From Thereva unica (Eukaryota; Arthropoda; Insecta; Diptera; Therevidae), in NCBI GenBank assembly GCA_949987705.1, contig OX465286.1, positions 15,451,676 to 15,515,675 of the forward strand: a DNA stretch of 64,000 nt, read 5' to 3'. This document shows, piece by piece, positions 12,008-22,230 of the stretch. The stretch's first letter is position 1, and each line of letters starts with the position of its first letter. The position numbers were made by a program, and so were the translations under genes. Below the pieces are notes generated by a model. The model searched no databases. It had not been told where the DNA came from and saw nothing but the letters and a program-made list of their open reading frames with translations.

Positions 12008-13707
12008 CTAGTTCAAATTAATTATTATATATTAGGTATATTTAGCAATTCCCTGTTGAAACCTTGTTGTTTGGGCCTTTATATTTAATTTTATACAATA
12101 AAAACCTACTCTCGAAGCAAAATAATACAGGCAAATTATATAAAATACTTAAATTAACTTAAATAAACCTTAAATAAGGTAAATTAACTACTTCAATTAA
12201 AGAAATCCCAAAAAAACTGAAAATTTCAATTCCTGAAATCTCAAAAAAATGCGTAAGAATCGTACTGATAAAAACTCAGTTTTTAGGCCGTTTTTGCGTT
12301 CTCATCAATAATAGTTATTAAGCCTATTATTATTAAATATGTATTTTTTATATATTCTATTATTTTTTTAATTACTTAAAAACAGCATTTCACAATTGTT
12401 TATTGTTTAATTTAACCAAAATCAATTAAATAAATTTCTGAAATTAATTTAAATTTGCAGTCATGGAGTGGTGCAGTTATAAGCTACTAACTCAACCATA
12501 TTTAATCAAAGACAACAATCTCAAATGTTAAAGGTTCATGTGCGCAATACATCGAGTTACCAAGAAATACTTTTTGAGTTTATTTTGAAAATCCTCAAAT
12601 TTCCGCTAGAATAAATTAAATAAATGCTTCACCATATTATAAAAAAAAAAACATTATTTCAATAAAATTTATTTAATAGTTTCTATTACAAGTGAGAATA
12701 TTTTAAAACATTTCTTTTTAAATGAGAAATGCCGAATTTGCCGAAAATAACGAAAAAACCCGTTACTGAACGAACTGTCATACATGGACAGGAATAATCA
12801 TGTTCAACTAAAAAAAACTGCTTCAAGCAATATTTTACTGGTGTTTTAATTAATAAATACAGTGAGTTAATTCAAATTAATAGTGAATATCAATGCAATA
12901 ATAATTTTTCCTTTCTTAGCTAGATAAATTGAAGTGAAGAGTGTTTTAAATAATGTGAAACCATAAATATAAAATTCGTCTGCAAAGGAAATTGATTTTA
13001 ATTGTAAGTTTTTCCCTTTATATTTATATCATTTCTTATATTATTTAAATGTTTTCTAATTAAATGCTACCGGGGTTTATTAATATATATATTAAAGGAG
13101 AAGATTCCATGTTTTTCTGTTAGTTTTATGTTTTTTAAATTAATTGGTTCCTGTCAGTGACGGCATTAGCAGCAGTTAATTTTCTAAAAAGTATTGAATA
13201 TTGAACAAATATCGTTGTGAAATTGATTTTAGGCTGTTATTATAGATTGATCATAAAGTATATAATCAATAGTTGCGATCAGATCTCCCATAGGTCAGAT
13301 AAAATTCCTTTTCTTAAATTTAAATTCCCACCGTTGTGCCCCATTTGATGGGGGCTTCGTATGCGAGGTTTCATGAACTGCATAACAATTAAACGTATTC
13401 TTGTTAGGAATTTATGTACAATACATTGATTATAGAGTAAAGTATATTGGTATATAATGATTGTGGTAATTATTGTCCTAGACATGTTAAGGAGATCTCA
13501 CTTCAAATTAAATTCCTAATTTGGCTAGGAACGATTCCTTCTTCGAAGGCAATAGAATCAATAGAATCTTACTGTGGACAAAAACATGATGAAAGCTGGG
13601 TTTTAGTTTTAATAAATATCGAAGTCGCGAACACATATCTATATTTGGGGCTCTGAAAAGCTCTTTATTTCTGTAGCCAGTATTTTTTTAAAACTACTTT
13701 CTTACAG
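12008..13707. other. AT-rich non-repetitive stretch without recognisable genes
   Basis: Strongly AT-rich DNA with many homopolymer tracts and AATAAA words. Two small open frames of 68-69 codons lie near 13.3-13.65 kb, one on each strand; neither has recognisable motifs or coding-like composition. I see no RNA gene or transposon terminus. Confidence 0.6.
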
Positions 13708-13791
13708 GAAATATGTGTCTCGTTGGATAAGAAGACAAAGTGATTCTGGAGGAATCCAGCAGCATCTGATAAGGCAACCAAATCGTCTATG
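13708..13791 (+). other. Possible internal exon 1 of a spliced transcript
   Basis: The segment is bounded by a good acceptor (TTTCTTACAG, ending 13707) and a consensus donor (G|GTAAGT at 13792). One phase is open throughout and reads as a short basic peptide containing VSRWIRRQSDSGG, which loosely resembles the helix-turn-helix region of transposases. The stretch is too short to assign. It could be an exon of a host non-coding RNA or a relic of a mobile element. Confidence 0.35.
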
Positions 13792-13931
13792 GTAAGTTAC
13801 TTTGCTGGAAGTAGGGTAGAGGGTGGCAGGTTGATACTGTTAGCATATGATTTTACTTATATATTTATATCTTTAACCATATCGCGATTGGAAGTGGAGA
13901 AATATTAAACAGTATTTTTATGTATTTGCAG

Positions 13932-14182
13932 TAGATTAAACTACCACTCTGTTTGATGTCCTTTGGATATCAACACTGCAGATAGACGGATCAGCAGCTT
14001 TCAGCATCATGGAGAGGAGCTAGACGGATCAGCAGCTTTTAACATAATGGAGAGGAGCTAGACGGATCAGCAGCTTTTAACATCATGGAGAGGAGCTAGA
14101 GGGATCAGCAACTTTCGACATCATGGAGAGGAGCTTTGGAGGATATGGAAATTTTGCGAAAATTTTTCGAAAAATTATTTTG
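13932..14182 (+). other. Possible exon 2, carrying the 38-bp repeats
   Basis: An acceptor (GTATTTGCAG, ending 13931) precedes it; another AG lies at 13980-13981, just before the tandem repeats. The 3' end is uncertain because the candidate donor TTG|GTGATA is weak. No long reading frame runs through it. It belongs to the same plus-strand series of splice signals as 13708-13791 and 14273-14352. Confidence 0.25.
13984..14135 (+). repeat. 38-bp tandem repeat, four copies
   Basis: Four consecutive 38 bp units, each beginning AGACGGATCAGCAGCTTT and ending CATGGAGAGGAGCT; the second has CATAATGG and the fourth AGAGGGATCAGCAACTTTCG. 38 is not a multiple of 3, so the repeat does not preserve a reading frame. 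That argues against a protein repeat. Confidence 0.95.
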
Positions 14183-14272
14183 GTGATAAGTACCCTCTTT
14201 TTATAGTTTGCCCCTTCTTCAAACTAATTGAGATTCTCCACTAGCTAACTGTTTTTTCTTTCTTTTTTACAG

Positions 14273-14352
14273 ATTTGTGATAGTGGAAAAAAGTGCTAGT
14301 GTTTGTGTTTGAGTGTAGGTCTTCGACAGGGGTATTGGATTTGGGAAAGGCG
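14273..14352 (+). other. Possible exon 3 (non-coding)
   Basis: A strong polypyrimidine tract and acceptor (TTTCTTTTTTACAG, ending 14272) precede this 80 bp segment and a consensus donor (GCG|GTGAGT at 14353) follows. All three forward phases contain stops, so if spliced it is untranslated. A further acceptor (TTTCTTCCAG, ending 14489) starts a candidate last exon at 14490. Confidence 0.35.
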
Positions 14353-14489
14353 GTGAGTACCATTATTTCTACACCCATAGACATTTAGATCGCGAGCATA
14401 GATTTAAGTTTTTTGCATCATATAATAGTTTAGCTTAGATTCAGGACTTATCTTTGTTAGCAAATAAGATATATAAACATTTCTTCCAG

Positions 14490-15190
14490 GGTAGTGGTAG
14501 CTTTGGCCAACATTAGCGGACAGTTACTTGTTGCAGTTGCCAGGCGGCTCAAGTCACGGGTCTCCCCCGATTTTTAGCAATCTCTTTAGTGGGTATGGAA
14601 GCTGCCATCTGTTTATCGAGTGGCGCGATATTCGGGTGTCACTTACCTGCCTGATACTGGATGGTCACACCATCGTTTCATTGTCCCGGGGCTTTGACTC
14701 GTTTGTGAGGGGTCGAGCTTAGTGGAGTTCAGCCTGGTTCGCAACTTGCAAGCAACTGTGAGTGCTAGGGGACGAAGTGAAGTCATAGGATCGGAGTCCC
14801 CTTCGGGAGCGGATACCTTTTCCTATGCAAGGCTTATTAGTTTAAATAAGATTGATGCTGACATATCGTCTACCTCGCACTAACAGATCAAATTTGTGGG
14901 GACACAGGCAACTGTGGTAGGGTTGTGGGCTAGCCAACTGTGAGCTGGCACAGAAACGGGGAAATCAAACTAGCGAAGGGTCGTCTTTATGAAGTGTCAA
15001 TCTTGTTAGGATGTCACTGGGCGATCTTCTAGATATTTAAGTAGGTTTATTCATGGAAATTTGTCTGTTCAAATTGTGAAAACTAATTTGCTACAGGCAA
15101 CACTTTCAATGAACCGATGCTATTCTTCCCCGATCATGGGACGAACCGCACATTCAATATTTTTATTAGGTATTGAATGGGTCCAGGCAG
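14490..15190 (+). other. Possible terminal exon region, no recognised product
   Basis: This stretch has a higher GC content than its surroundings and follows an acceptor-like TTCTTCCAG. A 64-codon frame at 14528-14722 is the longest in it, and I recognise no motif. I see no clear polyadenylation site that would end it. It could equally be old unannotated repeat. Confidence 0.2.
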
Positions 15191-15192
15191 TG

Positions 15193-15570
15193 TCAGCTTA
15201 TGGACTTTCGGCCACATTGAGGGTGTAGCCTGAAGCGGCGCTTGCTTCGAATGCCTAGCGAAACTATATGTGGAGCTACGCTAGATGTATTTACTTGGTA
15301 TTTTCGCCCTTTGACATTAGGTATTAGATTTAGTCTAAGAAAATGAAGATGGAGGAGAGTCAATTGAAGAAATAAATACAAGAGAATCCCTATAGTAAAT
15401 AAAATGGCCATCATTGCAGAGACATCATCAACTGAAGGAATATAAAGAAATGCAGAAAATGAATAACAACGAAACGTTAGAATTATAACACCACATTTTA
15501 GGTAGATTAGCTCTAAAGCCGGTATTCCAATGCATCCGCTTCGATTGAAACCACCTTTCCTCACTGCCAT
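15193..15570 (-). other. Unassigned 125-codon open frame
   Basis: A 125-codon minus-strand frame with a hydrophobic middle (two runs rich in I, L, F and Y around residues 28-45 and 53-80) and a basic C-terminal third. I recognise no family, and AT-rich DNA readily gives hydrophobic frames. Its 5' end lies in the hairpin arm at 15527. More likely a chance frame than a gene. Confidence 0.12.
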
Positions 15571-15617
15571 ATAAGTTCTAAAGCAAACTTTGAATTTTAA
15601 CGGAGCGGATGCATTGG
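15527..15617. repeat. 14-bp inverted repeat
   Basis: CCAATGCATCCGCT at 15527-15540 is the exact reverse complement of AGCGGATGCATTGG at 15604-15617, with a 63 bp loop. A second pair follows: AGCCAATATTG at 15655-15665 and CAATATTGGCT at 15724-15734. These may be termini of a small decayed element, but no target duplication is evident. Confidence 0.6.
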
Positions 15618-15734
15618 GAGCCCGCCTTAATTTTTAAGTGACTTAAATAACACTAGCCAATATTGAACAGTTTAAAGCGAATTGTTTTACTCTGTTTATG
15701 GCACACTCAGACCCTCCCTTGAACAATATTGGCT

Positions 15735-16148
15735 CATCTTGTTGTGTCTTGTATTACCTAGGGTTTAGCTTATTTATTGAGGTTAATTATAGATCCATAT
15801 CACTTTCGTCGTTGTTTTTAGATTCGATTTTTAGGATTTCTGTGTCTACCCACCCTTTTTACTTTTTTACATAAAATTTATTTAACTACTTAACATTATC
15901 TTTAATAAATTAAACTATATAAATAGAAAACGAACAACAATTTAAACAATGATATGAAAGAATCAAAGGTGAAAACGTAAAAAAGCATCAACAAAATGAA
16001 GAAATTAAAGTGGCAAAACAAAACGACCCGATTAGACATTATTTTTTTGTTATATATATATAAAATTTTTTGCTTTTGTTATGACTCCGCTTACAGATTT
16101 TCTTCAAGCTACTTCCTTTCCCGTCCAATAACCCCCCCATCATTCAAG
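15735..16148. other. AT-rich intergenic DNA, nothing recognised
   Basis: No gene, RNA gene or repeat is supported here. It contains AT-rich tracts and a short (TA)n run near 16050. Confidence 0.5.
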
Positions 16149-16204
16149 AATCTACAATCAACAATCTTCAATCAACAATCTCCAATCAACAATCTACAAT
16201 TGAC
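16149..16204 (+). repeat. 14-bp tandem repeat, four copies
   Basis: Four 14 bp units of the form AATCTNCAATCAAC, the last ending TTGAC. Related words (TTCAATCAACAATCAAG) recur near 16490-16515, so the repeat once may have been longer. Confidence 0.9.
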
Positions 16205-16642
16205 CAAAGTTTGTTTCGGGTTTGAATCTTTTCGATTGGCGGATTAATTTTAGCTTATAGCAAATGAAATTCGACACGCTGTATTTTGTGCTAGACCGTC
16301 GTGTACGGTACCGGGATACTCTTTCCTGTACGGGAGTTATCCGTGAAGTTTGAGTCGAGCTCGGGAAATCTAGATAAACATACAAGCAAGCAGCAAAACA
16401 TACAGCAAGCAGCCCTAAGTCAAGTGACATGAACTAACAGACTCTCAAGCGAAACCTGCACTCAACAATATATTAATAATATAAACAATTTTCAATCAAC
16501 AATCAAGAAATCAACAAATATAGTAATCCTGGTGTAATTGTGATTCGCGAGTGAAATATTTATTAATGTGCCACATGTCACTTGGCTTATGGGGAACTTT
16601 CTAAGGATATATTTCTGCACACTACCTAGATTTACCAAAAGG
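16205..16642. other. Unassigned region
   Basis: Moderate-GC sequence with a small internal repeat of CAAGCAAGCAGC-type words near 16382-16411. No coding frame or RNA structure could be supported. Confidence 0.4.
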
Positions 16643-16692
16643 TGAGTTTCCAAAAAATTCCAAGGGGAGTTATGCTCTTTTGTGTGATCTCC
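16643..16692 (+). repeat. Short diverged satellite relic
   Basis: The words ATTCCAAGGG, GAGTTATGCTCTTTTGTG and TGATCTCC follow the same order as the monomer segment AATTCCAAGGGGTTCGGGAG..CCTCTTTTGTGATTTCC, with the GTTCGG part missing. The GAGTTATGC form is shared with the inverted diverged monomer at 11783-12007, where the array has GAGATATCC. This suggests an older subfamily dispersed in the flank. Confidence 0.55.
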
Positions 16693-17149
16693 ACACTACT
16701 CACGTTTACGAAGCTTATATCTAGTCGTAGACAAATTTACAAGTTCAATACACTACAATGTGTTTATTTAAAAAAAGAAGGAATGACAAACAACCAAATA
16801 AGAATTATTGCTGCGCTAGCCAAATATCAGAAGTACAATCTCCACCTGGATAACGCATTTCATGCGGTAACGTTAGTCCATTTGGTTCATTTGCATAGTC
16901 AACCAAAAAGCTCTCATTCAATTTCATTCCACCATTTACGGTATCGCAATCGATTTGTACAATTGTTCAACCGGCCTTTACCATTTTAGGATAAAACTAT
17001 TGTAAAAGAATATTCCATTAATATTATTTTGTGTTGATGATTGTTGGTGTAGCAAACCTGTTTATCCCATGGTGAAAATAGCGACGATGATACATATAAA
17101 CGTTTGCCATCCAACGAAAGCTGTAGCATTTGCGGCCCACCTTCTAACC
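16693..17149. other. Unassigned AT-rich region
   Basis: No supported gene. Open frames on both strands here overlap each other heavily and carry no recognisable motif. Confidence 0.4.
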
Positions 17150-17162
17150 GACGCGACGCCGG

Positions 17163-17280
17163 CGTCTGCATTGCGAAAATATGAAATGAATGGGTGCGAG
17201 AATATGCCATGGATTTTGAGAGCTGCTTCTGCATTGCGAGAATATAAAACGAATGCTAAGAGCAGCTTCTGCATTGCAAC
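17163..17280 (+). repeat. Imperfect triplicated CTGCATTGCGA module
   Basis: CTGCATTGCGAAAATATGAAATGAATG at about 17167 is echoed by CTGCATTGCGAGAATATAAAACGAATG at about 17230 and a truncated TTCTGCATTGCAAC at about 17266. Copies are imperfect and spaced 63 and 36 bp. Confidence 0.6.
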
Positions 17281-17404
17281 ATTCAAACCCATTCCCTCCC
17301 ACCAAGCGCGGGCTATTTTGCCTCGCACACATATAATTATACGCTGCTGTTTGTAAGTGGAGCTCAACCAAAAGTTTCCATGCTCTAGCCAGCTGCATAG
17401 GCAC

Positions 17405-17497
17405 AAGTGCCCAGAAACGAGTGAACAACAGTGCGCGTGTCGCCATCATTGCAGCAAGTGTCCAGAAACGGGTGTAGCAACAAAGTGCGCGTGTCGC
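17405..17497 (+). repeat. Imperfect direct repeat (about 40 bp, two copies)
   Basis: AAGTGCCCAGAAACGAGTGA to GTGCGCGTGTCGC at 17405-17443 is repeated as AAGTGTCCAGAAACGGGTG to GTGCGCGTGTCGC at 17456-17497 with small indels. The function is unknown. Confidence 0.75.
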
Positions 17498-18291
17498 GAA
17501 TTCTTTGTTTTACCCCAAGCGAAAAAGTGCCAAACGCGCCTAAAGAAGTTAACACTTCAAAAATTTCAACTCCGAAAGTGGCCACTCCAATGCTTACTAG
17601 ATATAAAAAATTAATTTAACTAAAAACAGTAATATAATCAACTAATACTCGAATGAAGTATTATTTAAAAATAATATGTATTTAAAAATAATAAACACCC
17701 TAGCATCCCAGTATCCACGAAAGCCACTCTTTTGAGCATTATGTCTTGAAGAATATTGTTGAATTAATTTTGTTTTGTTTGTAACGAGCTAATTTTTGAA
17801 TTAATTACTTAGTAGATGATAAATTATTTTTCTAAGATAATTTATTATCAATTTGGTATTGTTTATAAAGATGCCACAAATATTTGGCTGCTTTTCGGCC
17901 ACTTTTTTAATGTTCGGTATTCGACCGAATAAATGAACAAACGACTTGCCAGGCGACGGTGACGACGGCGCACAGTGGGGCTCGCTCATAGAAGGTTCTG
18001 CTCAAAACTCAATTTTCAACATGTGGCGGGCTGCGGCAGAAGTCCCCAGAGATTTAATTTCTCCGCGCCGCCTGAGGTTTATGCCAGCGCAAATGTTGTT
18101 CCATGTATTTTAAATGTCACCGCCACCCCTAAAATTTCTTTGTGGGTTAACCCACATTATGCGGCCGAATACCAAATTATAAAAAAACGCACATATCACT
18201 AAAAATTATATGAAAGGAATCCAAATTTCATCGGAAAAGCAACAACAAAAAGAACAATATCATGAAAGGGGACTCCGGACCGGCGAACAAA
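17498..18291. other. Unassigned region before the satellite fragment
   Basis: AT-rich DNA with a 14 bp perfect palindrome, GTGGGTTAACCCAC, at 18142-18155. An inverted pair, AATTTGGTATT at 17851-17861 and AATACCAAATT at 18168-18178, could mark a decayed inverted-repeat element of about 330 bp. No gene recognised. Confidence 0.4.
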
Positions 18292-18732
18292 TCAAAGGGG
18301 TACCCCTTGGGATATTTTTGGTCGATTTCACGAAAGTGCTGGGATCTTAATGAATGGGGTATCGTTCGAAAGGGCTCGCTCCCCCGAGTTCAGCGCACTT
18401 GATTTGGTCCAGAAATTCCAAGGGGTTCGGGAGATATCCCCTCTTTTGTGATTTCCCCAAGGTGGGCTGCAGAATGCCCATTATCTCGGGAAATACTGGT
18501 CAGCCCGGGGTGGGATTGAATTCACAGCCTCCCTGGGAGGTCCCTAACAATTTCCCATCCAAAAAAGGGCCACTCCAGAACTTTCCCAAAACCGGAAAAT
18601 TTTCAAAGGGGTACCCCTTGGGATATTTTTGGTCGATTTCACGAAAGTGCTGGGATCTTAATGAATGGGGTATCGTTGGAAAGGGCTCGCTCCCCCGAGT
18701 TCAGCGCACTTGATTTGGTCCAGAAATTCCAA
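18292..18732 (+). repeat. Satellite fragment B (about 1.4 monomers)
   Basis: Begins at TCAAAGGGGTACCCC and ends at CAGAAATTCCAA, then switches abruptly to ATTTACGTAAAT. It carries private variants: TATCGTTCGAAAG, CAAGGTGGGCTGC and CAGAACTTTCCC. The same right-hand switch point occurs at 46092, so this is the left edge of the duplicated block. Confidence 0.97.
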
Positions 18733-18812
18733 ATTTACGTAAATATAAAAAAATTAATAAAGTAACATAACAGTGAAGAGTTGGATTTAAAACAAAAACA
18801 ATATTTACTTAC

Positions 18813-18838
18813 CTTTTGAAATTATTACCAATTTTCAT
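18813..18838 (-). other. Possible truncated first coding exon with splice donor
   Basis: On the minus strand CAAATGAAA gives a plausible start, encoding MKIGNNFK, followed directly by AAAG|GTAAGT, a consensus 5' splice site at 18812. The next exon would have to lie left of 18732, where only satellite is found, so if this was a gene start it has been cut off by the satellite. It may also be chance. The counterpart in copy 2 is near 46173-46198. Confidence 0.22.
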
Positions 18839-19852
18839 TTGATATGACCGCACAACACAAATACAAATAGGCAAACTGCCAGTTACGAGCTACTGCTACT
18901 GAAATTTCAGTTTTGTCATTAACGTGCTATTGTTTTTGCCAAAGGCGGGAAATGTATCGATGATTGAAGTAGGCTATAAGATTACATAGGAGACGGCACA
19001 GTGTCTGAATTGAAAGCAACAAAATTCCCATTTTGGCTAAAAATGTTAGTTACGAGGTCCTGCGGCACGTCCTCGATTGGAGTTGAAGGCGCAAATTAGC
19101 TGTTGATTTAATATTACTAAAGAAATAAAAATAAAAAAAATCCAACACACCTTTTATTACTTTGATTATATTAATTTTAATTGTTTCTTTTTTATTTTTT
19201 GTTTTTTTTTTGTTTTTTTTTTTTTTTTACTTAACAAAACGAATTCTTAAAATATCACAATAAAAACTTAAAAATCTACACGAAATTATTTCATTATTAT
19301 TTGTTTAATTTGTGTTTACTAATTTTCTCTTGTGTTGTGAAATTACTTTAAGAAAATGAAAACGTAAATTAGTTATGAAGTTTAAAAAGTAATAATATTA
19401 ATATAGTGAAGAAGTAATAATAATAATAATAATGAAAAAATTGTAATTGTAAAAAAATTGTATTTTCTTTGTTCATATCAGTACGAGTTTTTCCTTTACA
19501 TACTAAAAAAGAAATGAATAGTGTTTTTTTTTCTTTAGCTTAATTTTTAATAATTTTAACACATAATTCTTGTTAATTTTTTTTTTTTTTTGGTTTTAGT
19601 CCATCTCAGAAATGTTGACGTTTAGTTTTGGGTTTTTTTTGTGTGTATATTTGAATTTTTACAATTGGTAACTTTTACTTTCTGTTGTTATTTTTTTTAT
19701 TTTATATTCATTTTTATTTATAAATGAACATTGAATTTGTTTTATCACTAAAGAATACTTTTCTCTACGTATTTACGTATTTTTTAAACATAGCCAGTTT
19801 ACATAATATTTGTTTTTTTTTTTTTTGGTAGGTATATATTTAATATAATCAC
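18839..19852. other. T-rich spacer DNA
   Basis: Contains many T tracts of 9-14 bases and an (AAT)n run near 19415. No gene is supported. Confidence 0.5.
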
Positions 19853-20807
19853 GCCGATTATACAACTCGCCGGATTAACCGCGGAGGGAATTTTATATAG
19901 ATTTGACGTTTTGGTGTATTATAGAATACGCCGAATGAAAAATGACCGAATGACGGTAATACAGTGTGAAAAATTGTTATTATAGAATCCCCGCTCGTGA
20001 AACGCATTCCATACAAAAATTGTCACATTACAAATCGGCTACTGCGTATGTGAAAAATTTCGGTTTAGTTTTCATTTGCCATGAAGACTAATAAAATGTG
20101 AGTTTAAATGTTTTTAATTTAATTATACTATTAATTATAAACAAAATATGTTCAAAAATAATTTTTTTTTACAGAAAACAAACAACGAACCGATACTGTT
20201 GGTTGTGCCATGCAAAATGATCCTGACCGACACCGTTATGGTATCTGACTTCTGCTAAAAATCTTACGACACGCTGGCAATTTAAATTCTGGAGTTAGTG
20301 AGGATGATTTTACCACCACCGGTGGTAATTTAGTTTTCACAGTCCTTTTAAAACATAACTAAAAGCGGCTTTGCTTAGTCTGAAGTTTTTTTTTTTTTAT
20401 AAATCTCAAAATAAATGACAACAATGGTTTTAGGAACTATGAACATAAACAAAACCAAATTTCAGAAAATTTTTACTCACTGGACGTTTGGTAACTGGAA
20501 AATGTCTTAGCACATATTTCGGATTGTTTTCCGAGTTTCTTTCCTGTTATTCTCCTCGTCTAAATTAAAATAAAACCTAATGGTATCCATAATTACGTAC
20601 TAAAAACACTTAATTTTTGGCACTTAGATATTTATTTTTCTAAGGATTGGCGAAAATATCGTGGAAAATTTGACAGCTAGTGGTGAAATTGCAGTTTCAG
20701 TGCGGATCGATAATGCAGAATTCCGTTGGATTCTATAATGCAAATATTTTCAAATGCGGATCGGATTTTCTCCCGCTGCAGTAAATCCGGCGAGTTGTAT
20801 AATCGGC
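19853..20807. mobile_element. Non-autonomous TIR DNA transposon, copy 1
   Basis: The left end GCCGATTATACAACTCGCC.. and the right end are inverted copies: 24 bases match perfectly and 28 of the first 30 match. Inside each end lie subterminal copies of TATTATAGAAT: plus strand at 19917 and 19977, minus strand at 20728-20740 (GGATTCTATAATG). The 955 bp interior has no long frame, though a short ATG segment at about 20081 is followed by AAT|GTGAGT and a TTTTTTTTTACAG acceptor, as if derived from a spliced gene. I cannot define a target duplication, so the superfamily is not assigned. Confidence 0.85.
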
Positions 20808-21320
20808 ATGAATTTTTAATGAAAACTATTTTATTTTTTGGCTCGATTTTTTTTTTGTTTTTACTCCATTTCCTTTTTTCTCTTTGTTTCTAAAGAATAC
20901 ACACCATTTTTAAAATAATACATTTTTCTTAATTAATTTTATTTTTTCAAAACATTTCTGCAATTTTATCTTTTTTCTTAAATAAAATAATGTTTTCTTT
21001 TTTTTTTTCTTTGCAATATATAATATATAATTAAATCAATTTTGTTTTCTCTTGTTTTTATGATAAAAGTTGTTGTTTTTTTTTGTTGTTGTTTTAAGAT
21101 TTAGTCAATATCATGAAATCTTAGTATCGCACGTCCGGGTATTTCAGATGCACATAATTTTCGGACAACTTCTGGTGCTTGTTCGCATGGGAATACTGAA
21201 TGTGGTGGCGGTTCAATCTGTAATTAATAATTAAATTTCGTTTATTATCATTCATTCGGCCAAAACAATAATAAGCTCATCAGGTAGCCAAGGAGGAAGC
21301 GAAGGTGGAGTAGGCATTAT
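20808..21320. other. T-rich spacer DNA
   Basis: AT-rich, with T tracts and short GTTGTT runs. No feature supported. Confidence 0.5.
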
Positions 21321-21357
21321 CAGTGGCGTAGCAAGAAATATTTTCAGGGGGGGGGGG
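21321..21357 (+). other. hAT-like terminus followed by an 11-G run
   Basis: CAGTGGCGTAGCAAG resembles the CAGTGGCG-type inverted-repeat ends common in hAT-family elements, and it is followed within 25 bp by eleven consecutive G. I found no matching inverted end nearby, so this is at most a solo end. A (TTTA)n microsatellite follows at about 21369-21390. Confidence 0.25.
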
Positions 21358-22230
21358 ATTAAATAGATATTTATTTATTTATTTATTCGTCTACAGAAAA
21401 AATTCTTACAGACTACTAGCAAACAAATGTTATATTTTAAATATTAACTAAAATGTGTCAATTACAACCAATTTTTTATTTTCACAAAATACATATCGTC
21501 GGGTCTATGGCAAAACCATGAATGTGCTTTTTGGCAATTTTGAGTTATGCATTTCACAGTGCGCCGAATTTCTTAAAGAACAATTGGCCAAAACCGCCAA
21601 TGTGAAATTCCACTTTATGCCAAATTCAAAATTTCATTTTTCTGAATCTCCTGAAAATTAAGTAATTGCAAAATGCGTTACGCCAAAATCATGAATGTGC
21701 ACATTCGTTGTTCTGGTGTAACGGAAATCTTCAGCATGATGTAAATATTGTTTTTATGGTGAAATTGAAAACCTACAGCTGGGCATGATAGGGCTTGTTC
21801 AATCCAGCACAGACTTATTTGTTTACTTTTTTTTTTTGTTTTTTTTTTTGAAGTTCTGAAGAACTTTTATTCATTGCAACAGTTTCCTTAATAGAGGGCA
21901 GTTGAGGTTTTGTGGAAAATTTACGAATTTGCAAATTTGATTGAATTAACTAAGTTAAAGTTTAATGAAAATTACAATGGCAAGTCATGGAGCATTGTGT
22001 CTGTCGTTAGCTCTCCAGAAGAAAGTAATTTCAAACGTGAATGATGCCGGCAGGTAGGGAAAATAATTGGTATTTGAATAACTTATAATCTTCGTGCTTT
22101 ATTTTGAAGCGAGTAGCACTGTTCAGGGAGAAGATACAATTAAGCAAAAAAAAAATGATGGTTTTAACAAAAAGCTAAGTAGGTTTTGTTTTGATTACAA
22201 TCATTTGGATACTAATTGCATTTTCCGTAA
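21358..22230. other. Spacer with a short chance frame
   Basis: A 68-codon frame at 21455-21661 lies in low-complexity sequence and has no recognisable motif; I do not consider it a gene. The words GGCAAAACCATGAATGTGC and GCCAAAATCATGAATGTGC at about 21510 and 21683 form an imperfect direct repeat. Confidence 0.4.

Noticed and set aside
17851..18178. Inverted AATTTGGTATT pair as a MITE
   Set aside because: Only 11 bp of AT-rich match, no target duplication and no shared subterminal sequence; too weak to annotate as an element.
21455..21661. 68-codon frame, repeated at 48817-49023
   Set aside because: Low-complexity AT-rich sequence, no motif; its conservation between copies only reflects the recent duplication.
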